From Ignavibacteriaceae bacterium (GTDB taxonomy: Bacteria; Bacteroidota; Ignavibacteria; Ignavibacteriales; Ignavibacteriaceae): a DNA stretch of 64,000 nt. Where the stretch lies: the NCBI GenBank assembly GCA_023229425.1, contig JALNZG010000007.1, positions 117,774 through 181,773 of the forward strand, written 5' to 3'. Of the stretch, positions 34,439 to 45,007 are shown one piece after another. The notes beneath the pieces were generated by a model. It was given only the letters and a program-made list of their open reading frames with translations, was not told where the DNA came from and made no database searches. The translations under genes were made by a program, and so were the position numbers. The first letter of the stretch is position 1. Each line of letters starts with the position of its first letter.

Positions 34439-35563
34439 TTAATTTCCCAAAATCTCTTTATAATATTGTTCATATTGAGGAATGATGATTGACTTATCAA
34501 ATTTTTCCACAGCCCGCGCCCGTGCGTTGGCAGAAAATGTTTGATACTTCTTTTCGTTTGTTAAAAGCTCAATTGCATATTTCGCCATACGCTCAACATC
34601 TCCGAACTCTGCGATGTAACCGGTTTCGTTATGAGACATTAATTCCGGCAAACCGCCGACACTTGAGCTGATAACGGGCAAGCCGCAAGACATCGCTTCA
34701 AGAGCCGCCAAACCAAAGCTCTCTGATTGTGACGGGATTAAAAACAGATCGCCGCAATTAAGAATTTCCGCGAGCCCATCCTGTTTACCAAGAAAGATGA
34801 CCTTATCGCACAAATCAAGTTCACGGCACAACCGCTCGCACTCGGAACGATCGGGTCCATCGCCAATCAACACAAGTTTGCACGGAAGTTCTTTTGCAAC
34901 GATATTCAAAATTTTTATTGTGTCCGAAACTCTTTTCACAGGTCTAAAGTTTGAAGTGTGAATGAGAATTTTTTCTCCGTTAGGCGCTAAATGTTTTTTT
35001 AACTGTCCCGGCGCTTGCGGAGAAAATGTTTCAGTATCTACAAAATTGGGAATAACGCAAATGTCTTTTTCAATTTTATAATTAGTTAACGTTTGCCCCT
35101 TCAAATATCGGGAGACTGCGGTTACTCCGTCACTTTGCTCGATACTGAATTTAACCAAGTGAGAAAAAGAGGGTTCCAATCCGACTAACGAAATATCCGT
35201 TCCATGCAATGTTGTAATTATTTTTATATCGCTTTTCTCTTTGACAATTTGTTTTGCCAGGTAAGCGCTAGTTGCGTGGGGAATGGCGTAATGGACGTGG
35301 AACAAATCGAGGTTTTCGTAACGTATCACTTCAACCATTTTACTTGCAAGCGCAAGCGTATATAACGAAAATTCAAACAGAGGATAGGTGCTGGTTTCTA
35401 CTTCGTGAAAAAAAATGTTTTCAACAAAATGTGTTAACCGAAAAGGAAGCGCATAAGAAACAAAATGCACTTCGTGCCCTTTTAAGGCAAGTTCTTTGCC
35501 GAGTTCCGTAGCAATAACTCCGCTGCCACCGTATGTTGGGTAGCAAGTAATTCCAATTTTCAT
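34439..35563 (-). CDS. bshA: N-acetyl-alpha-D-glucosaminyl L-malate synthase BshA
   Basis: A 374-residue GT4 glycosyltransferase that joins UDP-GlcNAc and L-malate, the first step of bacillithiol synthesis. The N-terminal MKIGITCYPTYGGSGVIATELG is nearly diagnostic of BshA, and LHGTDISLVG, NFVDTETF, HTSNFRPVKR and IPSQSESFGLAALEAMSCG complete the set. No bshB or bshC is in the window. A bacilliredoxin encoded in the suf operon (56.3 kb) supports a working bacillithiol system. Confidence 0.9.
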   Translation of the reverse strand: MKIGITCYPTYGGSGVIATELGKELALKGHEVHFVSYALPFRLTHFVENIFFHEVETSTYPLFEFSLYTLALASKMVEVIRYENLDLFHVHYAIPHATSAYLAKQIVKEKSDIKIITTLHGTDISLVGLEPSFSHLVKFSIEQSDGVTAVSRYLKGQTLTNYKIEKDICVIPNFVDTETFSPQAPGQLKKHLAPNGEKILIHTSNFRPVKRVSDTIKILNIVAKELPCKLVLIGDGPDRSECERLCRELDLCDKVIFLGKQDGLAEILNCGDLFLIPSQSESFGLAALEAMSCGLPVISSSVGGLPELMSHNETGYIAEFGDVERMAKYAIELLTNEKKYQTFSANARARAVEKFDKSIIIPQYEQYYKEILGN

Positions 35564-35757
35564 AGTAAATCCGTCTGTCGATTTGAGAAAGTAATTTTGA
35601 CCAGCACTAAAAGAAAATTAATTATTATTTTTATTTTAAACTATGGTAATTTCAATCGAATAAGCATTTTACAAAAATTTTGGAAACCAGCTTTTGGAAT
35701 TCCATTTTCTGTTCGTTTCCTATTTATCCAGTTATCAGTAATGTGATCTTTTAAAAC

Positions 35758-37752
35758 ATGAGCTTTATAAATAAATTTCTCGCTTTTAATGCGGGGACTA
35801 AAAAGAAAATATTCCGCCGTGAAGTTGAAACAGCATTACGCAATGGGAAGCGAATAAAACTTCCGCCGATTCCAGCGTATAATCAACAACAACGATTAAC
35901 CTTAAAAAATTCCTTTCCGTTTCAAGTTATTGTTTCAGGAGGCATTAAAGAGGCTGTAAGGCAATTCTTGGAAAATCATCTAATTGATGCCAATATTATC
36001 AATGATGCAGAAAACTTTTTGATGCACCGTTTTACTTTTTTCGGGATTGAAGAAAAAGTGTTGGACGAAAAAGTGCGTTGGGATTTCGATTGTTTTTCTT
36101 CGTTTGCTTTTCCAAACGAACCATATTGGAATATTTCTGTTGAAGATTTTCCCAAAGGAGTTGATGTGCAAGCAGCATGGGAATTGGGAAGAATGCACCA
36201 ACTCTCTACACTTGGGATGGCATATCTCTTAACGAATGACGAAAAATATTTCGAAAAATATTTTTCACTCGTTGACGATTTCATCTCTTCTACAGCAAAT
36301 TTCACCGGTGTGCAGTGGGTTAATCCTCCGGAAGCCGCGATTCGTTTAATCAACATAATTTTTGGATTCGGTTTCTTCCTTGATTCACCCGGGCTAAACG
36401 ATCAACGTTTTCTTCGCATACAAGAATCCGTTTTGCTTCATACACTTTACTTAGAGCATACGATAGAACATTCTGAAGTTCGCGACCACGGTGATGTTCT
36501 TGTAAATCTTGGACTTTTGTGTGCAAGTATGTTTATTCAAAACACAGCGTATGCGGAAAGGCTTTTCCATTTTACCGCTTCTCATTTTGAGCAGGATATC
36601 CGCCAACAAGTTTTTGAAGACGGCGTAAGTTTTGAGCAGTCGGTTCAGCTTCATCCGTTTAATACAGAATTGTTTTTACTTGCGAAATATTTTTTAGAAA
36701 GAAAAGGGAAAAAAGTTTCTGATGAATACAACCGGCGTTTACATGAAATGTTTTTTGCGTTAAGTCAGTACAAAAGACCAATTTCGAAAAGCAGAGACGA
36801 GACTTCTCTTCCAAACATTGGAGATGCTTTCACTTCGCCTATTCTAGATTTTTCTTCATCTGATCAATCGCGATATATTGAGGAATTGCTTTGCGTTGGC
36901 GCATATCTTTTTAATGATGAGAAATTAAAATCGTCAGAAGTAACAGCGTCAAAATATTTGCTTTTGCTTTTTGGAACAGATGCAACAACAAGTTTTCGAT
37001 CTATGAAAAGCAGTGCGGAACGATCATCATCGTTTGGATTAATAAAGGGCGGACATTATTTCTTCCGCTCGAAAGAAACGGATATGTTCATCCGGGCTTC
37101 CGAAATAGGTAGATCCGGCTCAGGCGCTCCGGGACATAATGATACGTTTACCTTCGAACTGCTTTATAAAAACAAATTATTTTTTGTTGATTCGGGTACA
37201 TATTCTTTTTATGCCGATAAAGATTTGCGTAATAAGCTCCGTTCGGTTTTTTCGCATAATACTTTTTCGATCGATAATACTCAGCTTGCTGATTTTAACG
37301 GACTTTTTAATATTAAAGAAGATTTAACAAAACCGAAGATCATTGAATGGCAAACGGATAACGAAGAGGATATACTAATTGTCCAGCATTTTGCCTACGT
37401 TCGGCTTTCCGATCCCGTAATCTGCAAAAGAGGATTTTATTTTCTTAAAGAGAAAAAGAAAATCAAAATTAAAGATGAATTTTTAGGCGGAAAGAAGCAC
37501 AAGATCGTTTCTCATTTACATTTGCATCACGAAGTTGAGATAGAAAAAATAGGACCGAACAAGTATCTGCTAAAGAATGGTGACGCAAAATTGCAGATCA
37601 GCTTCCACTGTTCAAGTGAAAACTTTGAAACGTATTTGCAAGATTCGGTTTACTCGCCACGTTACAGAGTTTTGCATCAAGCGAAAAAAATTCATGCCGT
37701 TTTGCATGAAAACCTTCCTACATTTTACATTGTTGAAATTGATTTGTTATGA
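35758..37752 (+). CDS. Heparinase II/III family protein
   Basis: A 664-residue polysaccharide lyase-family protein with an N-terminal alpha/alpha toroid (about 90-400) and a C-terminal Heparinase II/III-like beta domain (about 420-650; ASEIGRSGSGAPGHNDTFTFELLY and SVFSHNTFSIDN are typical). No signal peptide is visible, so it is probably cytoplasmic, or exported by a non-classical route. Relatives in exopolysaccharide loci act on uronic-acid polymers. The gene starts a run of four overlapping genes (ATGA overlap with the next). Confidence 0.8.
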   Translation: MSFINKFLAFNAGTKKKIFRREVETALRNGKRIKLPPIPAYNQQQRLTLKNSFPFQVIVSGGIKEAVRQFLENHLIDANIINDAENFLMHRFTFFGIEEKVLDEKVRWDFDCFSSFAFPNEPYWNISVEDFPKGVDVQAAWELGRMHQLSTLGMAYLLTNDEKYFEKYFSLVDDFISSTANFTGVQWVNPPEAAIRLINIIFGFGFFLDSPGLNDQRFLRIQESVLLHTLYLEHTIEHSEVRDHGDVLVNLGLLCASMFIQNTAYAERLFHFTASHFEQDIRQQVFEDGVSFEQSVQLHPFNTELFLLAKYFLERKGKKVSDEYNRRLHEMFFALSQYKRPISKSRDETSLPNIGDAFTSPILDFSSSDQSRYIEELLCVGAYLFNDEKLKSSEVTASKYLLLLFGTDATTSFRSMKSSAERSSSFGLIKGGHYFFRSKETDMFIRASEIGRSGSGAPGHNDTFTFELLYKNKLFFVDSGTYSFYADKDLRNKLRSVFSHNTFSIDNTQLADFNGLFNIKEDLTKPKIIEWQTDNEEDILIVQHFAYVRLSDPVICKRGFYFLKEKKKIKIKDEFLGGKKHKIVSHLHLHHEVEIEKIGPNKYLLKNGDAKLQISFHCSSENFETYLQDSVYSPRYRVLHQAKKIHAVLHENLPTFYIVEIDLL

Positions 37753-38639
37753 AAATCCTCATCATTGGGCACACGGTGGAAGACCATATCGTATTTCACG
37801 GCGAAGAACAGGAAATAAAACCAGGTGGGATTTTTTATTCTGCTTCCGGATTTCATTTTCTTAAAGATGCCGAAGATGAAATTTACCTCTGCACTTCAAT
37901 TCAAAAAGATAATTACGAATTGTTCTCTTTTGTGTACGATGAATTTAAGCACGATTATTTTTCATACGTGGAGAAAATTCCTAAAATTCATTTGAACGTA
38001 TTTGAAAAAAAAGAGCGGCACGAACGGTACGAAAATATAACCGATAAACTCACCGTTCCATTTGAAGCGCTCAGTAAATTTGACGGAATTTTTATTAATA
38101 TGATCACCGGTTTTGATATCAATGTTAAAGATTTACAGCGTATACGAAAAAATTATAAAGGACCTATCTATATTGATATTCATTCACTTGCACGTGGTAT
38201 TGATAATAATTACCGCCGGGATTTCCGGAAAATCCCCGAAGTTGATAAATGGATTACCTCCGTTGATATTCTTCAAGCGAACGAACATGAAATATTCACA
38301 TTAAGTGAAAAAAAAACAGAGAAGGAAATTGCCGAAGAGCTTCTCTCCCTTGGAGCAAAAATAATTCTGGTTACAAAAGGAGATCGCGGCGCATCGTCGT
38401 ATACACTAAAAAATAATGAGCTGTTTTCTAAAACAATTCCGGCAATTGAAGTTGAGACGAAGAATAAAGTCGGGTGCGGAGATGTTTTTGGCGCGGCTTT
38501 CTTTTCTTCCTATATTAAAGACAAAAATATGGAAAAGGCTTTTACCATTGCAAATATTGCCGGCGGGTGTATTGCGTCTTATTCTGAAATAAAAAAAATG
38601 AAAGATTTAAAAAACGATGTTCTCTCACGATTTTCTTAA
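37749..38639 (+). CDS. PfkB family carbohydrate kinase
   Basis: A 296-residue ribokinase-fold kinase. KPGGIFYSASGFHFLKDAEDE is the N-terminal substrate segment. KNKVGCGDVFGAAFFSSYI (about 239-257) is the PfkB anion-hole and catalytic Asp motif, with GCGD in place of the usual GAGD. It would phosphorylate a sugar or nucleoside, with specificity unknown. It overlaps heparinase by 4 bases and RmlD by 23, so the three are translationally coupled. Confidence 0.8.
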   Translation: MKILIIGHTVEDHIVFHGEEQEIKPGGIFYSASGFHFLKDAEDEIYLCTSIQKDNYELFSFVYDEFKHDYFSYVEKIPKIHLNVFEKKERHERYENITDKLTVPFEALSKFDGIFINMITGFDINVKDLQRIRKNYKGPIYIDIHSLARGIDNNYRRDFRKIPEVDKWITSVDILQANEHEIFTLSEKKTEKEIAEELLSLGAKIILVTKGDRGASSYTLKNNELFSKTIPAIEVETKNKVGCGDVFGAAFFSSYIKDKNMEKAFTIANIAGGCIASYSEIKKMKDLKNDVLSRFS

Positions 38640-39531
38640 AAAAAGAATTTTAATTTTTGGCGCGAACGGAATGCTCGGGCAGCGGTCAATTCACCTTTTT
38701 GCCCAAACCGGGAATTATGAAATCCTTGCTTCATCAAGCGAGCCCGAACCATTTTTCTCCGGCATTGATTACAAGCAAGTTGATTTTACTCACCGCGATA
38801 AAGTGAAAAATATCATTCTCAATTTTTATCCTGATGTAATCATTAATACAGCCGCATACACCAATGTTGACAAAGCTGAAACCGACCGTGAACTTTGCTG
38901 GAAAGTAAATGTGAAAGGATTGGAGTTTATCACGGAAGCGGCGCGCGTTGTTGACTGCCACATCATTCATATTTCAACCGATTATGTTTTTGATGGAACG
39001 AAAGGTCCTTACAGTGAAATTGATACACCGAATCCGTTTGGTTATTATGCGCGCACAAAACTTGCAAGCGAAAATGCATTAAAAATTGGCGGAACGCAGT
39101 TTACTCTTTTACGCACCAATGTTTTGTACGGAATTATCAAAACCGGTAGAGCCGATTATGTCCGCTGGGTCGTTGATTCAATTAGAAACAATAAACCGAT
39201 CCGCATCGTTACCGATCAAATTAACAACCCGACATTTTTGGACGATCTCGCTTCTGCAATCCGCAACGTTATTGAGAAGAAGAAATTTGGACTTTACCAC
39301 ATCGGCGGAAGAGAATTTCTCTCGCGTTATGATTTTACGCTTCGCATCGCCGATTATTTCAATTTAGATAAATCGCTCATCACGCCCATCATCACTAAAG
39401 AATTAAATCAACCGGCTCCGCGCCCGCTAAAATCGGGATTGATAACCATTAAGGCAGAATCGGAGTTTGGATTTAAACCGCACAGCATTGAAGAATCATT
39501 TGAAAAAATGAAAAAGGAATTAAACTTATGA
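38617..39531 (+). CDS. rmlD: RmlD-like dTDP-4-dehydrorhamnose reductase
   Basis: A 304-residue SDR of the RmlD substrate-binding family. ILIFGANGMLGQRS is the NADPH loop, INTAAYTNVDKAETDRELCWKVNV is the family signature, HISTDYVFDGTKGPYSE follows and YYARTKLASE gives the YxxxK pair. RmlD reduces dTDP-4-keto-6-deoxy-mannose to dTDP-rhamnose, but rmlA, rmlB and rmlC are not seen here, so a related nucleotide-sugar reductase is possible. It overlaps the kinase by 23 bases and the next gene by 4 (ATGA). Confidence 0.8.
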   Translation: MFSHDFLKKRILIFGANGMLGQRSIHLFAQTGNYEILASSSEPEPFFSGIDYKQVDFTHRDKVKNIILNFYPDVIINTAAYTNVDKAETDRELCWKVNVKGLEFITEAARVVDCHIIHISTDYVFDGTKGPYSEIDTPNPFGYYARTKLASENALKIGGTQFTLLRTNVLYGIIKTGRADYVRWVVDSIRNNKPIRIVTDQINNPTFLDDLASAIRNVIEKKKFGLYHIGGREFLSRYDFTLRIADYFNLDKSLITPIITKELNQPAPRPLKSGLITIKAESEFGFKPHSIEESFEKMKKELNL

Positions 39532-41342
39532 AACAGAAAATTGTGACCACTTTTCTCCTTTCATTCTCTTTTCTTTTATTTACTTCAACAGAAAATTCTT
39601 TCGCACAAAAGAAATTCCCGGATTGGGCAAAGGGAATTGTCTGGTATCAAATCTTTCCCGAACGATTTGCAAACGGCGACATTGCAAATGACCCAACTGC
39701 TGAAGAAGTATTTGTAAATCAAAAAAATATTCCCGATGGATGGGAAATAACTAAATGGACATCCAACTGGTTTGCTCAATCTGAATGGGAAAAGAAGTCG
39801 GGGCATCGCGGACACGGCAGTTTTACTTCACGCCGGTACGGAGGTGACATTCAAGGTATTATAAATAAATTGGATTATTTGAAAGAACTCGGAGTTGGTG
39901 CAATTTATTTGAATCCTATGTTTGAAGCAGTATCCATGCACAAATACGACGGTTCCTCTTATCATCATATAGATCATACATTTGGTTCTTACCCGGTGGG
40001 CGATAAAAAATTAATGGCATCAGAAACTCCGGATGATCCATCAACATGGAAGTTAACTTCGGCGGATAAATTATTTTTTCAATTGATAAAGGAAGTCCAT
40101 ACACGCGGAATGCACATCATCATTGACGGAGTATTTAATCATACCGGAGAACAATTTTGGGCGTTTCAAAACGTTGTAAAGAATCAGGAACATTCAAAGT
40201 ATAAAGATTGGTACCGCGTAAAAAGTTTTGATGATCCGAAAACGGAGAAGAACGAGTTTGATTATAAAGGCTGGTGGGGAACAAAATCACTTCCCGAGTT
40301 TAACAGATCGGAAACCGATTTATATCCCGCAGTAAAAAAATATATTTTCGATGCGACAAAAAGATGGATGGACCCAAATGGCGATGGAAATCCGGAAGAC
40401 GGAATTGACGGTTGGAGGCTTGATGTTGCAAACGAAGTTCCGATTGGATTCTGGCATGATTGGAATAAAGAAGTGAAATCACTTAATTCGCAAGCGATAA
40501 TTCTTGGCGAACTTTGGCAAATCTCCAAAGAATATATTTCAGAGAACGGAGTTTTTGACGGACTGATGAATTACAATTTTGCTTACGCGGTTTGTGATCT
40601 GTTTATTAATAAAGAAAAGAAAATCCCGGTTTCTGAATTCATTAAAAAGCTTGAAGAAATTGATAAAGCTTACCCGCAAGAGAATTTATATTTGCTTCAG
40701 AACTTGATGGATTCGCATGACGTTGACAGACTTGCTTCCATGATCGTTAATCCCGACCGCCAGTTTGACCGCGATAATAATGGGCAAAATCCAAAGTACA
40801 GTCCGAGTAAACCAAATGCCGATGAATACGAATTGCAAAAGCTTGTTGCAGCATTTCAAATGACCTATCGTGGAGCACCGATGATTTACCACGGTGATGA
40901 AGTCGGCATGTGGGGTGCCGATGACCCGCATGACCGCAAGCCAATGGTGTGGAGCGATCTGAAATATGATGATGAAGTTATCGATTCAACTTCGGGATTT
41001 CAAACAGGATTTGGGAGCTATAGGGTTGAAGTGAATAACAATCTTCTGGATTTCTACAAAAAGATGACGAAGGTTCATAATGATTCGAAAGCTCTCCGAT
41101 TGGGAGACGTAAACTTTGTTCTGCAGAACGACGAGAAAAATATTTTTGCGTTCACACGTTTATTTGAAAATGAAAAGCTGCTCATCCTTTTCAACCTAAA
41201 CGAAAAAGAACAAAAGTTTTCCATTGAGATAAAAGTTCAACAGCTTTATGATTTGCTAGCGAAGGAAAAAATTGAGACGAACAACAATCCTTTCTCGGTT
41301 GTTCTCTCTGGAAAATCATTTTCGATTTACAAAATGGATTAA
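39528..41342 (+). CDS. Secreted alpha-amylase family glycoside hydrolase (GH13)
   Basis: A 604-residue GH13 enzyme with a signal peptide (1-26, ending SFAQ). Conserved regions appear in order: GVFNHTGEQFW (region I, about 202), GWRLDVANEVP with the nucleophile Asp (region II, about 300), ILGELWQ with the acid/base Glu (region III, about 326), and MDSHDVDRLA (region IV, about 393). These resemble neopullulanase or cyclomaltodextrinase-type enzymes. It is the last of four overlapping genes starting at the heparinase gene, so the transcript joins polysaccharide and nucleotide-sugar functions. Confidence 0.85.
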   Translation: MKQKIVTTFLLSFSFLLFTSTENSFAQKKFPDWAKGIVWYQIFPERFANGDIANDPTAEEVFVNQKNIPDGWEITKWTSNWFAQSEWEKKSGHRGHGSFTSRRYGGDIQGIINKLDYLKELGVGAIYLNPMFEAVSMHKYDGSSYHHIDHTFGSYPVGDKKLMASETPDDPSTWKLTSADKLFFQLIKEVHTRGMHIIIDGVFNHTGEQFWAFQNVVKNQEHSKYKDWYRVKSFDDPKTEKNEFDYKGWWGTKSLPEFNRSETDLYPAVKKYIFDATKRWMDPNGDGNPEDGIDGWRLDVANEVPIGFWHDWNKEVKSLNSQAIILGELWQISKEYISENGVFDGLMNYNFAYAVCDLFINKEKKIPVSEFIKKLEEIDKAYPQENLYLLQNLMDSHDVDRLASMIVNPDRQFDRDNNGQNPKYSPSKPNADEYELQKLVAAFQMTYRGAPMIYHGDEVGMWGADDPHDRKPMVWSDLKYDDEVIDSTSGFQTGFGSYRVEVNNNLLDFYKKMTKVHNDSKALRLGDVNFVLQNDEKNIFAFTRLFENEKLLILFNLNEKEQKFSIEIKVQQLYDLLAKEKIETNNNPFSVVLSGKSFSIYKMD

Positions 41343-41355
41343 ACTTGGAGCGGAT

Positions 41356-42135
41356 ATGAAGAGAATTAGTTTTTTACTTGTGACTCTATTCTTATTAACG
41401 GACACTTTCTTCCCGCAGGAATCAATAAAACCGAATCCGGAGTTTTATCACACATGGCTGCAACGTGATTTCTATGAAGGACTAATGAATGGTAAGACTC
41501 CAAACGAATTACATTCTCTTCTTGCCCTTGTTACGCATGTCTATTTTTACGAAAATAGTGAGAGTATTTTAATAGGAAGCTTTTATGAAGGGGTTCATCA
41601 ACTATTTAAAGTCATAAATCGAGACACAATTGAAGTCCCTTATCCTGGAACTAATAAAATAGAATTTGTCTTAACCCTGACAGTAATTAACGATAAAACG
41701 GTGTTAGTTATTAAAAGGGAGGATAAAACCTACTTCCTTGCTTCGTTAGATGACAAATACCATGTCGAAAACGGAATTGATTATTTTATCAACGACAAAT
41801 TTTTTACAGGCAATTATGTTGCAGCAGAGGATTCTTCCTTAAAGATAACTTTTACTTCAGATGGTGGCGTTAAAGGTCTTAATAATTTTAATGAATATAG
41901 AGTTCCGGTTGTCGGCGTCTTTGTCCCCCGTGACTTTGATTGTGTTTCACTGAATGAAATAATTACGGAACCCGGGAGGAGGAAAGTAAAAGATCATTTA
42001 TTATTGTATTGGGAAAAATCGAAGGATACACTAATCCTTTATAATGTAAGTCCCTCACTTGAGGATGAGATGGATCATGAAAAACATGATATAAAAATTG
42101 GTGACAAATATTTAACATTAAAAAAAGTGGATTAG
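41356..42135 (+). CDS. Hypothetical exported protein (259 aa)
   Basis: A protein with a signal peptide (1-19, ending TFFPQ) that I do not recognise. The mature part is rich in beta strands, with Asp/Glu/Lys-rich turns and no visible catalytic motif. The frame is open 28 codons upstream inside the GH13 gene, but the GGAG ribosome site just before ATG 41356 and the signal peptide fix the start. It is probably co-transcribed with GH13 (13-base gap). Confidence 0.6.
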   Translation: MKRISFLLVTLFLLTDTFFPQESIKPNPEFYHTWLQRDFYEGLMNGKTPNELHSLLALVTHVYFYENSESILIGSFYEGVHQLFKVINRDTIEVPYPGTNKIEFVLTLTVINDKTVLVIKREDKTYFLASLDDKYHVENGIDYFINDKFFTGNYVAAEDSSLKITFTSDGGVKGLNNFNEYRVPVVGVFVPRDFDCVSLNEIITEPGRRKVKDHLLLYWEKSKDTLILYNVSPSLEDEMDHEKHDIKIGDKYLTLKKVD

Positions 42136-42284
42136 ATGATTACCAAGATTCAAAATATTCTCATCAACTTTATTAACCGGTAATCCCTAATCATACAACC
42201 TTTATCTAATAAAATGGTCTAAAGGAAGTGGGACAAATTAATTTGTGTGCAAAAATAATTTTTTAACGACTCTTTCGGAATCAC

Positions 42285-44975
42285 ATGAAAAAAATCCTTA
42301 CGATCATATTTCTTTTCGGTTTCTTCTTTATTGCATTTGCCGGGAAGGTTGATACACTATCTCAATCAATAAAAGTCAAAGCAATAAAATTAACATCAAA
42401 ACTTTCCATTGATGGCAAACTGATAGAAAGTGCATATCAATCTCCAGCTTCAGTTAACAGATTTATTCAGAAAAATCCGAACGAAGGTCAGCCTGCATCA
42501 GAGAAGACAGATGTGTGGGTTTTTTATGATGATGATGCAATTTATTTCTGCGCAAAAATGTACGATGCTCATCCCGATTCAATTATAGGCTTGTTGGGAA
42601 GAAGAGATAACATTCCCAGTTCGGATTTATTTACCGTAGGTATTGATCCATATTATGATAAACAAACCGGATATTTTTTTGAGATTAATCCTTTAGGAGC
42701 TATTTCTGACGGTACGTTGTATAATGATAGCTGGAGTGATAATTCGTGGAACGGCATCTGGGATTACGCCGCTTCAATTGATAATGACGGCTGGAGCGCT
42801 GAAATGAGAATCCCTTTTTCTCAGCTTCGTTTCAACGCATCAGATTCTATGAAATGGGGAATTAATTTTCTCAGACAAATTGAGAGACGAAAGGAAGAAT
42901 CGTACATTGTTATGGTTCCTAAAAAGGAGAGCGGATCCGTTTCTCACTTTGCCGATCTTGAAGGACTAAACGGAATAAAAGACAGACCACGTATTGAAGT
43001 GCTTCCCTACATTGTGCAAAAAGCTCAGTCTCTGGCACATGATCCTTCCGACCCATTTTATAAAAACAATAAATATAAAACTACGTTTGGTGGAGATGTA
43101 AAGCTCGGTTTGAGCAGTAACCTTTCGCTTGATGCAACGATCAACCCTGATTTCGGTCAGGTGGAAGTTGATCCCGCCGTTGTAAATCTTTCTGCATTTG
43201 AAACTTATTTTGAAGAAAAAAGACCGTTTTTTATTGAGGGAAGTAACCTTCTGAATTTTGGAAGTGGTGGGTTGAATAACAATTGGAATTTTAATTTTGG
43301 TTCGCCAAATTTTGTTTATTCACGAAGGATTGGTCGCTCTCCGCAATATTATCCTGATGCAAGCGGATATATTGATCAACCGAATGAAACACGAATTCTT
43401 GGCGCTGCAAAAATAACAGGCAAACCCGCTTCAAATTTTTCTTTCTACGGATTAACCGCAATTACTCAACGGATGACCGCTCGAATAAATGACAATGGAA
43501 ATCTTTCGCAACAAGAAGTTGAACCACTTACAAGTTATTCAGCTATGAGAGGGTTGAAAGAATTCAACAGCGGAAATCAAGGACTTGGCTTTATTTTCAC
43601 TTCCGTGAATCGTGATTTGCATGATGCCAACCTAAACGCTTCTTTAACAAAAAATAGTTTTGCCGGCGGAGTTGACGGTTGGACAATGTTGGATGAAGAT
43701 AAAGAATATGCTCTCAACGGATCTCTCAGCGGTTCGTTTGTATCCGGTTCAACAGATGCAATACTGAAATTGCAACAAATGCCTTACCGTTATTATCAGA
43801 GACCCGATGCATCGTATGCAAGAATTGACAGCAGCAGAAGTTCACTTACCGGTTCTATGGGAAGAGTTATGTTGAACAAACAAAAAGGAAATTTTTATCT
43901 GAACACGGCATTCGGTTATATCACTCCGGGATTTGAGTTTAATGACTTCGGTTTTCAATGGAAGTCAAATGCTATTAACGGACATCTTGTACTCGGTTAC
44001 CGATGGTTTGAGACTGATGGAATTTTTAGAACTAAATCTCTTTATACTTTTGCTTTTAAGAATTTCAATTTTGAAGGGAAAAAAGACGGCGACGGCTACG
44101 GAGGTTTCGTAAATCTTGAGCTTGAAAATTATTACGGATTCCAGTTTGAAGCTTTTTATTTCCCACAGACTTTTTCTGCCGGTTTAACAAGAGGCGGTCC
44201 AAGTTCAATTTCTCCATCGGGATACTCCCTCTATCTTTCAAACTATACCGATAGCCGGAAAGCGATTACCGGTAATACTTATTTTAGCGTAAACGGAGAT
44301 GAACTTGGCAGCATCAATTACAGTGTAGGAATTTCTGCTGAACTGAAAGTCGGGTCTAATCTTATTTTTTCCATCGGACCAAATGTTTCGTACTATTTGG
44401 AAAAGCTGCAATGGGTAACAAAAATTGATGACCCACTTTTTACGCCAACGTATGGAAACCGGTACATTTTTGCGGAGATGACACAGAAAACCGTTTCAGC
44501 AAATATTCGCGTTAACTGGACATTTACACCGGTCCTAAGTTTGCAACTCTTTGTTCAACCTTTATTTTCAACGGGAAAGTATGATACATTTAAGCAATTG
44601 AAAAAAGCCGGATCAATGGATTATGAAGTGTATGGGAAAGGTGGATCATCGATAAATTATCTTTCCGAAAATAATTTATATTCAATTGTCCCGTCTGATC
44701 TAAATGCTGGTAACTATGATTGGATTGGTTTTCCCGGCGGATACATAATTGATAATCCGAATTTCAATTATAAATCCTTTAAAGCGAATATGGTTTTGCG
44801 GTGGGAATTTAATCCCGGCTCCACGTTATATTTTGTATGGACGCACGACAAACAAGATTTCCGTAATCCCGGAACGCTTCGGCTAAATAAAGATTTTTCC
44901 TCTCTAATGGAAGCTCCGCCAAACAATATCTTTCTTGTAAAAGTAAGTTACTGGTTTGATGCGGCGAAGTGGTAA
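42285..44975 (+). CDS. DUF5916 protein with CBM9-like N-terminal domain
   Basis: An 896-residue outer-membrane protein. A signal peptide (1-19) is followed by a CBM9-like carbohydrate-binding-type domain (about 30-215; KLSIDGKLIESAY, TDVWVFYDDDAIYFCAKMYDA, PFSQLRFNASDSMKWGINFLRQ). The long rest is a DUF5916 barrel-like region full of alternating strands, with EEKRPFFIEGSNLLNFG (about 310-328) as a typical block, ending in a strand-like KVSYWFDAAKW tail. Such proteins are common in Bacteroidota and Ignavibacteria and of unknown function. A sugar or polymer surface role is possible. Confidence 0.8.
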   Translation: MKKILTIIFLFGFFFIAFAGKVDTLSQSIKVKAIKLTSKLSIDGKLIESAYQSPASVNRFIQKNPNEGQPASEKTDVWVFYDDDAIYFCAKMYDAHPDSIIGLLGRRDNIPSSDLFTVGIDPYYDKQTGYFFEINPLGAISDGTLYNDSWSDNSWNGIWDYAASIDNDGWSAEMRIPFSQLRFNASDSMKWGINFLRQIERRKEESYIVMVPKKESGSVSHFADLEGLNGIKDRPRIEVLPYIVQKAQSLAHDPSDPFYKNNKYKTTFGGDVKLGLSSNLSLDATINPDFGQVEVDPAVVNLSAFETYFEEKRPFFIEGSNLLNFGSGGLNNNWNFNFGSPNFVYSRRIGRSPQYYPDASGYIDQPNETRILGAAKITGKPASNFSFYGLTAITQRMTARINDNGNLSQQEVEPLTSYSAMRGLKEFNSGNQGLGFIFTSVNRDLHDANLNASLTKNSFAGGVDGWTMLDEDKEYALNGSLSGSFVSGSTDAILKLQQMPYRYYQRPDASYARIDSSRSSLTGSMGRVMLNKQKGNFYLNTAFGYITPGFEFNDFGFQWKSNAINGHLVLGYRWFETDGIFRTKSLYTFAFKNFNFEGKKDGDGYGGFVNLELENYYGFQFEAFYFPQTFSAGLTRGGPSSISPSGYSLYLSNYTDSRKAITGNTYFSVNGDELGSINYSVGISAELKVGSNLIFSIGPNVSYYLEKLQWVTKIDDPLFTPTYGNRYIFAEMTQKTVSANIRVNWTFTPVLSLQLFVQPLFSTGKYDTFKQLKKAGSMDYEVYGKGGSSINYLSENNLYSIVPSDLNAGNYDWIGFPGGYIIDNPNFNYKSFKANMVLRWEFNPGSTLYFVWTHDKQDFRNPGTLRLNKDFSSLMEAPPNNIFLVKVSYWFDAAKW

Positions 44976-45007
44976 GATTCATCTACTCAGAGTAAAATAG
45001 TATTTCC

